A DNA stretch of 64,000 nt from assembly GCA_036435485.1 (NCBI GenBank), contig CM071596.1, positions 12,614,001-12,678,000 of the forward strand. The letters are read 5' to 3'. The notes beneath the pieces are model-generated. The model saw only the letters and a list, made by a program, of their open reading frames with translations. It was not told where the DNA came from and searched no databases. The position numbers and the translations under genes were made by a program. Of the stretch, positions 52,232 through 61,443 are shown one piece after another (positions within the stretch are counted from its first letter, which is position 1; every line of letters begins with the position of its first letter). The DNA is from Saposhnikovia divaricata. Its lineage: Eukaryota; Streptophyta; Magnoliopsida; Apiales; Apiaceae.

Positions 52232-55200
52232 CTAATTCCGTTTCCTCTTTCTAGCTTCAGCAGCTTGGTCTCTCTCTTCTTTCTGCCTTTTGAGCTTCTC
52301 CTTCTGCTGCTTTTCTTTCTTGTATACTGGATCTTTAAGCTGCTTCCACCTAGCATTCAACAGACTTACAGCTTCCATTTCTAGAGGGTTCTTGGGCTCT
52401 GGATAAGGATGTTTGAAAAGCCTTCTGAGTTTGTCCACCTCCTGAGTAGTCCTGATCTTTGGAATATCCTCAAAGTTCTTCATGATGAGCTGAGATTTCC
52501 AATGAGTTTTATCAGCTTTAAACTGACAATAGATCATCTTGGGGTAGCCCTTGACACGGTTAGTATTGTGGACACTAGCCGCATCTCGCTCCATTTGCTT
52601 CTTTTCCACCACTACTTCAGACAGGTAACTCATGAGTCTCTGCTTTTCTTCAACAAACTTGTCTTCCACTTCGCCCCATTTGAACACATATAACACTTTC
52701 TCTAGAAATGCAGCATCTTGAGTCTGTAGCAGCCATTGTCTACTCATATGCAAGAGTGTTTGTTTCTGGTTTGCATCTATGTATGCTAAGGCATCAGCTG
52801 TATCATCAGCATAAGAGTGTATCCAGTATACACTATCTTTCCCTGGAACGCCAACTGCCTCCCTTATTTCTCCTTGTTCCAGTTCTCCAGAAGGAAGAGT
52901 CAAAGCTTCATCTACATTCTTCATTGCTTGAAGAATATTCCATTTCTGTTCTATCAGCTCCGGCTCAATCTTCACGTTGTCGAGAGGGTTTGGAGCAATG
53001 ACATCACACTTCCACACCTCATTGCTCTTCAAGAATATGACTCTTTCAATGATCCTCACGGATTTATCTTTAAGCTCAGAGGCGAATCCCTTACCCATCA
53101 TTTGTCTACATACAGCTTTAAGAGATTCCACTGAAAGTTCCATTAAGTCTTTTTCCTCCATGCTCACCCTCTTCATCTTTCCTTGAACCACCATCCGGAC
53201 AAAATTTGGATAAGCTGAGAATTCTGGACCCTTGTCCTCTGCTAGCTGCATTAACTGATCCCTGTACAGAATGCTTAGCTCCTCAGATTGAGAGTACTGA
53301 ATTTTAGTCGCTAGCAAGAACAACTCTGACGCAGATCTTCTCATTATGAATTGGTCATCCACAAATAGGAAAGATGTTGGGACTCCTTCTACCAAAGACA
53401 AGATAACCTGCCACTCCTTAAGATTTGCATTGTATCCAACCCTGACTTTAGAAATTAATCTCTTCAAAGCATTTATATAGTCCCCAGTCATTGGATTCTG
53501 CAAATTCAAGTTGTAGAACAGATCATCTGCATCCTTGTTATGAACTCCTTTTGCACATGGTCCCATCATTATCTTCCTTGCTTCATCCCATTTCTGCCCT
53601 ATCCTTCTTTTGTCCAGATCAACTTGAGGATTGGCTAGCCTTGCAAGCTCATACTCATACTGCTTCCCTTGTAGCTCCACCTTCTGTTCTAGGAACGCAG
53701 CATGTTCTTGCATCATCTTCATTTTATGGAACTGAGCTTGTTCCAAGGCTAACTGTTGAGACTGCAGGGTTTCTTCATCAACAGGATCTTCTTCAGGCAT
53801 TCCGAAAGACATACCAGCACCTCCACCTTGTTCCTTCAAAGATCGCTTTACAGCATGTGCGAAAGGTACGTCTTCCATATCAGAATCTGAGTCTAGTACC
53901 TCCTGTACTGTGTCCTGATGACTCAGGTCAATAACTGGTTCATCTTCTTCAACCATTATTGCCTTACCCTTTCTCCTCCTCAGAGCCTCTTCAGCAACAG
54001 CAGGCTCAATTTCTGGTTCCTTAACAAGATCAGCGGGTTCTTCAATTTCTTCGATGTGAACTGCCTGCTGTCTCGTCTCCTTTCCACTCTCCCCCTTAGG
54101 TGAGTTATCCTGAGCTCCACCATGGTCTTCAGATCCACCAGCTGCATAGGAACCTCCAAAACCAGAACCAGAGGCTCCCGCTCCACTAGCACCACCTGCA
54201 CCACCTGCTCCAGCATCGGGGGGAGGTTGTTCCGACTCGAAGCACTCCGGGGGCACAAAACTCCTGACTGCGAACATCATTCTACTGATCTCCACAATCA
54301 TTGTATGCATTGTAGACTCCAATGCCCCCATCCTCTCATTGAGAGTGCTTCCCAAGACACCACCAGCATGGCCCAAGTCATTGACCTTATTTGTCAAATC
54401 ATCAAAAGCTGTAGCTTGACTTGCCATTCTTGCTGCGTAGTCGTCTAGAGCCCGTTGATTGTTTCCAACATTAATCCCCAACTGCCCCATCGACTGCCCG
54501 AACTGCTCCATTTTATTCTCCATTGAAGTCATACGAGTATCAAAATTTTCAGTATTAAGGGACGGTGTTTGGTTTAGGTGACCTCGCTCTAATACGCGTT
54601 CTGTTGGTATTTGGCGCTCGGTTTCGGGCCTTAAAAATGAAGGTCCCTCTCTCCCTAACCTCTCACACACACTCCCTGTCTCACGCTCGTGTATGTCTTC
54701 AATGACTGATCCTAAAAGTGAAGCAGTACCTGTAGAAACTTGATAAGAAATGTTGTTGACAGTTATGGGATCAAATTCTGTTTGTTCCTGAGTTGGAATC
54801 TCAGTCTGAGAGGCTGCAAAGTGTCCTTGTACGACATCAGAACCGATCCTCTTTGCAGCATCAGTACGTACCGGTGAAGGTACGGTTGAAGTTCTTAAGA
54901 CTTCATGTCCTCTTGAAGCAACAGTATCATCAAGAGGCACATCATCCTCACCAAAATCAAAATCCCTATGTGCAGAATGTTCAAGGGGTGAACCACTCGC
55001 GTGAGGTGGAGTGGTTGCGTGTGACACGCTAGGGTTTGACTGTGGTTGTGAAGTAGCAGCGTGGAAAAGTTTGGCTTTCTTGCGAATAAGTTGCTGCTCT
55101 TCGGGTTCATTCTCCTCATCATCTTGTATAAATATACGTGCTGGTTTTCTGACTTCCGTTAACAGGGGTGATAAAGAATATGAATGTGTATCAGACTCAG

Positions 55201-56260
55201 AGTCAGAAATATGGCTCTTACCCTGGGATAGATCCTGCGGGTTAGCAGACTCATGGGTCGCGGAATCAGAAACGTATGAGGAGGAATGAATAGTATGCAG
55301 AGAGAGATTACCTGATTGCTTACCTTGTGCATCATCGCTTTCCTCATCCGGAATCTCATCAAATGCCTCAGCATGAACAGATGGATTTTGAGCATGTGAT
55401 GAGACTTGTGATGATGCCTCCAAATTGGTAACTCCTGCATCATATCTAAGCCACATTTGAATATTTTCAGGAGTAGACATTGGCTTACCTTGATGTTTAT
55501 CCTGATTTGCAATTGTTGCAAGTGACTTAGTGCCCATCCCTAGTGATTCAGATGTGGGGCTTCTGGCAAATCCCTGTCGAATAGCAAGAGCATCCTTCGG
55601 TATTAAGTCATTGATTAGCATTTGAAGAAACCGAGGAAACCAACAGACGACATCAGTGGTAGAGAGGTCTCTGCTTGCAAGGGATCCCATTGAGGCCACT
55701 ATCTCAGAGAGAACTATGCGTCCATAGTTTATATCCAGTTCTCTTGCTAGGGCTACTGCAAAGGTTTGCATGGGAATCGGAATTTGATGAAAGTCTTTTT
55801 CGCGTGCCCGAAAACATCTTGTGATGGCCTCGAAAAAGTAATTCCATTCCGCATGGAAGAATTGCTTTTGGATATTTCCCGTGATTGGGCCTTTTGTAGG
55901 ATAACATCCAATTTCTTCAAAGAATCTGAGGCGTTCTGCAGCAGTAGGTTCTGGATCATAGGCATCTTTAATTGGGAATCCTAGAACTCTGTTGACAACT
56001 TGTTCTGTCACCTCATATTCCCGACCCGCTAAAGTAAACCTGAAACCGTAGGGGGTTGATTTACTCCCAAAAGTAACCGCACTAGTCCATAATTGCTGTA
56101 AAGCATCATGTACTAGTGTAGGTTTAGCAGTAAAAGCTTGGCTAGCTTTGGAATACAAATTGAGAAATCGTATCCAAAACTTAAACCGCGGGAGTTGATC
56201 ACCAATTTCCGTAGAAATATTGTAAAAATTGTTTTTAGCAAGGGAAAATTGGTGAGCCAT
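52232..56260 (-). CDS. Element 3 third ORF, 1342 codons (putative plant transposon protein with large C-terminal extension)
   Basis: One uninterrupted frame. Residues about 1-250 form the domain shared with the element 1 and 2 third ORFs (QLWTSAVTFGS, GREYEVTEQVV, FFHAEWNYFFEAITRCF, LARELDINYGRIVLSEIV). Residues about 270-560 are Ser/acid-rich and disordered. A heptad-rich coiled coil (MTSMENKMEQFGQSMGQLG...) begins near 576, and a Gly/Ala/Ser stretch (GAGGAGGASGAG) lies near 697. From about 860 to 1300 there is a second predicted folded region (EQAQFHKMKMMQEH, YNANLKEWQVILSLVEGVPTSFLF, VYWIHSYADDTADALAYID) that I do not recognise. The C-terminus is very basic (about 1300-1342, ending KRKRN), like a nuclear or nucleic-acid-binding tail. 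No signal peptide or transmembrane helix is apparent. Third ORFs of this type are usually about half this length, so it may be a fusion. Confidence 0.7.
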   Translation of the reverse strand: MAHQFSLAKNNFYNISTEIGDQLPRFKFWIRFLNLYSKASQAFTAKPTLVHDALQQLWTSAVTFGSKSTPYGFRFTLAGREYEVTEQVVNRVLGFPIKDAYDPEPTAAERLRFFEEIGCYPTKGPITGNIQKQFFHAEWNYFFEAITRCFRAREKDFHQIPIPMQTFAVALARELDINYGRIVLSEIVASMGSLASRDLSTTDVVCWFPRFLQMLINDLIPKDALAIRQGFARSPTSESLGMGTKSLATIANQDKHQGKPMSTPENIQMWLRYDAGVTNLEASSQVSSHAQNPSVHAEAFDEIPDEESDDAQGKQSGNLSLHTIHSSSYVSDSATHESANPQDLSQGKSHISDSESDTHSYSLSPLLTEVRKPARIFIQDDEENEPEEQQLIRKKAKLFHAATSQPQSNPSVSHATTPPHASGSPLEHSAHRDFDFGEDDVPLDDTVASRGHEVLRTSTVPSPVRTDAAKRIGSDVVQGHFAASQTEIPTQEQTEFDPITVNNISYQVSTGTASLLGSVIEDIHERETGSVCERLGREGPSFLRPETERQIPTERVLERGHLNQTPSLNTENFDTRMTSMENKMEQFGQSMGQLGINVGNNQRALDDYAARMASQATAFDDLTNKVNDLGHAGGVLGSTLNERMGALESTMHTMIVEISRMMFAVRSFVPPECFESEQPPPDAGAGGAGGASGAGASGSGFGGSYAAGGSEDHGGAQDNSPKGESGKETRQQAVHIEEIEEPADLVKEPEIEPAVAEEALRRRKGKAIMVEEDEPVIDLSHQDTVQEVLDSDSDMEDVPFAHAVKRSLKEQGGGAGMSFGMPEEDPVDEETLQSQQLALEQAQFHKMKMMQEHAAFLEQKVELQGKQYEYELARLANPQVDLDKRRIGQKWDEARKIMMGPCAKGVHNKDADDLFYNLNLQNPMTGDYINALKRLISKVRVGYNANLKEWQVILSLVEGVPTSFLFVDDQFIMRRSASELFLLATKIQYSQSEELSILYRDQLMQLAEDKGPEFSAYPNFVRMVVQGKMKRVSMEEKDLMELSVESLKAVCRQMMGKGFASELKDKSVRIIERVIFLKSNEVWKCDVIAPNPLDNVKIEPELIEQKWNILQAMKNVDEALTLPSGELEQGEIREAVGVPGKDSVYWIHSYADDTADALAYIDANQKQTLLHMSRQWLLQTQDAAFLEKVLYVFKWGEVEDKFVEEKQRLMSYLSEVVVEKKQMERDAASVHNTNRVKGYPKMIYCQFKADKTHWKSQLIMKNFEDIPKIRTTQEVDKLRRLFKHPYPEPKNPLEMEAVSLLNARWKQLKDPVYKKEKQQKEKLKRQKEERDQAAEARKRKRN

Positions 56261-58088
56261 TTTGATTAAATGTTTTTCTTTAAGAAGATGTGAATTTTAT
56301 TTTAATTTAGAAAAACAATTAATTTTCCGAATTACAAAAGAGAATTGTAACCCTTTTAATTTTTCAAGAACACCAAATGGAATCTGAGAAATCAAACTAC
56401 GGGATTCAATTCAACAACCAATTACTATTTCTTGTGTATACCAGTGGAATCGTGTGTGTTTATAGATGTAGAAAATGGAATCGTGTTTATGAACAGTACA
56501 CAAACAATATGTGTTCGTGTGTATGTATATGCGCGTGTATGAATGTTCACAAAACACAGTAACACAAAGATTAAGGTTAACACAGATAATAGCAGTCAAC
56601 AAATCGGCAGTAATTCGTGATTAGTACGAGTTTAATCACAAAAACAAGGATCAAAGGTATGTAATTAGTGAAATCGCACTGTTATTGTGAAACGGCTGCT
56701 GAAAATTAGAATTAGGTAAAGTGAATTAGGCATCGAGTTAGAGATGTATATATAGGTGAATGAGAAATGACAAAAATGTCCCTGTTAAAAAATGTGAAAA
56801 GTACCAAGTCCATACAGGGGACATCTAAGTCGAACTCTATCTCGAACTTTTCTATCTCGAACTTTTCTATCTCGAACATCAAGTCGAACTTCGAGATAAA
56901 GTTCGAGATAGAAGTTAACTCGAACAATTATGCACAAAGAAGCACTTTAACCAAAATTACAGCAGAAACTATAGGGAAATACTATCTTGAACATTATTGA
57001 TTTGTAGTAAACTTGGAAAAACAGAAAATTCAAGATACTTTTCGAGTTAGAGTCTATCTCGAACATCAAGTCGAAATTCGAGTTGAGTTTCGAGATAGAC
57101 TAAGAACTCTATCTCGAACATCAAGTCGAACTTCGAGATAAAGTTCGAGATAGACTAACTCGAAGTTAATCTCAAATTCTTTCCAAAATACTTCCTTGAA
57201 TCAAAAAGTTCAGGGTAATTCAAGATATGTTTCGAGTTAGGAGTGTAACTCGAAAAATTCCCTTTAGCTTAACTGAGAACTCTATCTCGAACACCAAGTC
57301 GAAATTCGAGTTGAGTTTCGAGATAGACTAAGAACTCTATCTCGAACATCAAGTCGAACTTCGAGATAAAGTTCGAGATAGACTAACTCGAAGTTAATTC
57401 TCAGTTCTTTTCAAAATATTCCCTTAATGGAAACTTCATCTCAACCTTAGAGATAAAATTCGAGATAGACTTTATCTCGAATATTTTGAAGATAGAACTA
57501 GGCACACTGGTAACTCGAACTCGAACTCTAAGTCGAATTTCGAGATGAATTTCGAGATAGGTACTAACTCGAAATTCTTCCCAGACTTAGAATTTTCAAA
57601 ACTTCACCCTGGAAGCTCAAGTCGAAATTCAAGTCGAATTTCTACATGAGTTTCGAGATAGAGACTAACTCGAAATTTTGAAGATACTTAGAATAATTTG
57701 ACAATTTTTCTTTGAAAAACTCAACAATTAATTTTGCCAAATTAATATAAATATCAATTCAAGGATTTTAGTATATGACATAATTAAAACATTCCTTGAT
57801 AATTCTAAGGCCTCTAATTACATGAAAAACACAGGTAAATTCATCTAAAAATCATGCAATATTTAGACCATTATGAATTTAACTCCCCCTATGATCATGC
57901 AATCTAACAAGCATAAATTCACAGATTTGTGCTATAAAAGACACTTAAAACACAATGAATTCATGCAAAATCACACTATATGCAACCTATAACAATCATT
58001 AATTAGGCATATTAAAGTCTAAGCACATAATGATTGATTAGCTTGCACATACAAACATAAACATGGATTTTACAGATAGAAGGCTTTA
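56261..58088 (-). repeat. Spacer between pol and ORF3 of element 3 with TCGAGATAG/CTATCTCGAA repeat array
   Basis: From 56829 to 57683 the sequence is dominated by CTATCTCGAA, AAGTCGAA, ACTTCGAGATAAAGTTCGAG and AACTCGAA words in direct and inverted order, at least twenty occurrences, with near-identical blocks at about 57058-57170 and 57280-57395. Every block can fold on itself. A GGGGGAG purine word (minus) lies at about 57885. The remainder is AT-rich without coding. Confidence 0.85.
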
Positions 58089-61000
58089 CTAACTTGTGTT
58101 AAGCATTCCCAATTCACCAACCAACCTATTGAATGTTACTTCATCAAGAGGTTTGGTGAATATATCTGCAATTTGTTGCATTGTGGGCACAAAATGTAGC
58201 TCCACAGTCCCCTCCTCGACATGTTCTCTTATGAAATGATACCTGATGTCAATATGCTTGGTTCTTGAGTGATCTACAGGATTGTTGGTTATGGCAATGG
58301 CACTTGTGTTGTCACACATGATTGGAATTTTCTTGTGCTCCATGCCATAATCCTTCAATTGGTTCCTCATCCACAGTATTTGAGCTACACAGCTTCCAGC
58401 AGCAATGTACTCAGCTTCAGCAGTAGAAGTAGATACTGTATGTTGTTTTTTACTTTGCCAGGACACCAATCTTCTGCCAAGAAATTGGCAAGCACCAGAT
58501 GTGCTTTTCCTATCAATCCTGCAACCTGCATAGTCTGAATCCGAATAGCCAATAAGATTAAAACCTGTATCTCTTGGGTACCAAATCCCTAGATTTGGTG
58601 TGCCCTTGAGATACCTAAAAATTCTTTTGACGGCTACGAGATGTGATTCTCTAGGATCCGCTTGGAACCTTGCACATAAACAAGTTGCGAACATTATATC
58701 TGGTCTACTTGCAGTTAAATAGAGGAGTGAGCCAATCATACCTCGATAGCTTGTGATGTCAACTGATTTACCTGATTTGTCTTCATCAAGCTTCGTGGCT
58801 GTTGCCATAGGAGTCTTAGCTGCTGATGCATCTTCTAGATTATACTTCTTGAGTAAATCTCTGACGTACTTGGATTGACAGATAAAGATACCATCTTTTC
58901 TCTGACTGATCTGTAATCCAAGGAAGAAGGACAGCTCTCCCATCATGCTCATCTCATATTTTTCCTGCATTAGCTTGGCAAATTTCTCGCACAAGCGCTC
59001 ATTTGATGACCCAAAAATAATATCGTCCACATATACTTGAACAAGTATTAAATCATTTCTCACAACTTTATAGAACAATGTTTTATCAATTACTCCCCTA
59101 ACAAAACCATTTTCAATTAAGAATAGAGATAGGGTTTCATACCATCGCCTTGGGGATTGCCTGAGGCCATAGACAGATTTGAAGAGTAGATACACAAAAT
59201 CTGCATGTTCTGGATCAACGAAGCCGGGCGGCTGTTCCAGATACACTTCTTCTTCTAACTCTCCGTTCAGGAAGGCACTTTTCACGTCCATCTGGAATAC
59301 CTTGAAGTTCTTATGTGCTGCAAATGCCAAGAACATCCTGACTGCCTCAAGTCTTGCAACTGGTGCATAGGTTTCATCATAATCAATTCCTTCTCGCTGA
59401 GAATAACCTTTTGCAACCAAACGAGCCTTGTTTCGTGTTACAAGTCCGTTTTCATCCAGTTTATTTCTGAATACCCACCTAGCTCCAATTACGGATTTGT
59501 TCTTTGGTCGGGGTACCAGTTTCCAAACTTTCTGCCTTTCAAACTGATTGAGTTCCTCTTGCATCGCAATCACCCAATCAGCATCGCCAAGAGCTTCTTC
59601 TATTTCTTTAGGTTCAAGCTTGGATAAGAACCCAGAATATAAGGAGATATTAGCCATGTCAGCTCTTGCAGTTCTTCTAGTAGTCACACCAGCATCTGGA
59701 TCACCAATAATCAACTCAAACGGATGGTCTCTATTCCATACCCGTTCACCTGGAAATTGTCTAGATGATTCAGCTTGACTTTCTGAGTTGGGGTGCTGAC
59801 TACTTTGAATATTTTCACTAACTCCCCCTGAGTTAGTGCCAGCTCCTACAGAACTAGAGTCAACTCGACTCGAGCCTTGAACAGTAGTCCTTGAGCTGCT
59901 ATTTACTCCCCCTGAGTTGTTGCTGGTTGGTACTGAAGAAGTCTCTCCTGATCTTGTAGAATTAGCTCGTTCACTAGACTCAGGTTCTTCACGTACACTT
60001 GGAACATTTAATGGAACAACCAACTCAGGTTCATCTTCAAGATCTTCTAAGTCCAGATTCTGAAATTTTAGGGACTCAGGTTCACTAGAATCTCTTGAAA
60101 TTGATGAGAGTTTGGTATCGTCGAATCTGACGTTGTAACTTTCAGTCACTTTTCGATCATTCACTAAGAACACTCTATAAGCTGCCACCACGTCTGTAGA
60201 GTAACCAACAAAGATTCCTTCACGAGCTTTTGCTGCAAACTTGCCTAGATTTTCATCATCTATAAGCACATAGCATTTTGCTCCGAAGACATGAAAGTAT
60301 TTGATTGTTGGTCTTCTGTTGTTCATTAGCTCACATGGTGTCTTTTCTTTATCTTTTATGATCAAGGTTCTATTTTGAGTGTAACAAGCGGTACTCACTG
60401 CTTCGGCCCAGAAATACAAAGGAAGTTTTGAATCATACAACAAAGTTCTTGCTGCTTCAACCAAAGTTCTATTCTTCCTTTCAACTACTCCATTTTGCTG
60501 TGGAGTTCTCGGGGCTGAATACTGACGACGTATTCCCTTAGATACACAGAAGTCATTTAGCACTGCGTTTTTGAATTCAGTGCCATTGTCTGATCTAATC
60601 GTCTTCACAGTAAGTGTTGAAACATTCTCAATTTGAGTGATGTGATCAATGATTAAGAAAGGTACTTCGTCTTTCGTCATTGCGAACAATACCCATGTAT
60701 ACTTAGAGAAGTCATCCACGATTACCAAAGCATATCTTTTCCTAGACAAAGATAGGACATTCACTGGGCCAAACAAATCCATATGAAGAAGTTGTAGAGG
60801 CTCAGTAATACTAGAAATTTCTTTGCTTTTATGCGATGCTCGCTTCGACTTTCCCATTTCACAAGCTTCACAGAGTCCTTTCGGAGCGAACTCCATTTGA
60901 GGTAGATCTCTCACCAATTCTCGCCTCGCGAGAGCATTCATCGTTTTGAAGTTTAAGTGAGATAGTTTTTTTGTGCCATAACCAGCTTTCATCATCCGAG

Positions 61001-61443
61001 GCTTTGCTGTAGAAGCAGGTGACCTCATCCTGATTTGCTGAATCCATATCTGCAACAAAAAGATCTGCCTTACGAACTCCTCTTAAAGCTAGTGAGCCTT
61101 CCTTGATGTGAGTGATTGAGACACCTTTCTTGTTGAAGACAATTTCGTAACCTTTGTCACAGAATTGACTTATACTCAACAGATTGTGCTTTAGTCCCTC
61201 AACATAGGAAATATCTTCAATGATGACATTGCCAGTTTTCAGTTTGCCATATCCCTTAGTCATACCTATGCTGTCATCTCCAAAGGTAACATAAGGGCCA
61301 GCCTTCATAACCAACTCTGTAAGCAGGGACTTGTTTCCAGTCATATGCCTCGATGCTCCACTGTCTAGCACCCATATAACTTTATTTCTATTCTGCTTAA
61401 TGCCCTGCAATGACAGATTGGTTAGACATTCTTCGGAACCCAA
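58089..61443 (-). pseudogene. Element 3 Pol (protease-integrase-RT-RNase H), one 1-bp frame break
   Basis: The frame enters at about 61443, in the -1 frame relative to Gag and without an ATG. Protease VLDSGASRHMTG lies near 61365; the pre-integrase zinc region starts DESWLWHKK. At 60966-60972 a run of seven A (minus) shifts the frame: HKKTISLK upstream, KKLSHLNFKTMN downstream. After it, integrase (DLFGPV, SDNGTEF, PQQNGVVERKNR), a long Ser/Asn linker, RT with VQVYVDDIIFG (about 59030) and RNase H (STAEAEYIAA, tail VGELGMLNTS) are open to 58089. Except for this homopolymer the polyprotein looks complete, so a sequencing indel is a real alternative. Confidence 0.88.

Noticed and set aside
53491..55289. 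Plus-strand ORFs opposite the giant third ORF
   Set aside because: They are shadows of the open minus-strand frame, with unnatural His/Ser/Leu composition and no family features.
56829..57683. CRISPR-like appearance of the regularly recurring CTATCTCGAA words
   Set aside because: Spacing is irregular, repeats are in both orientations, there are no unique spacers, and the context is a plant retrotransposon.
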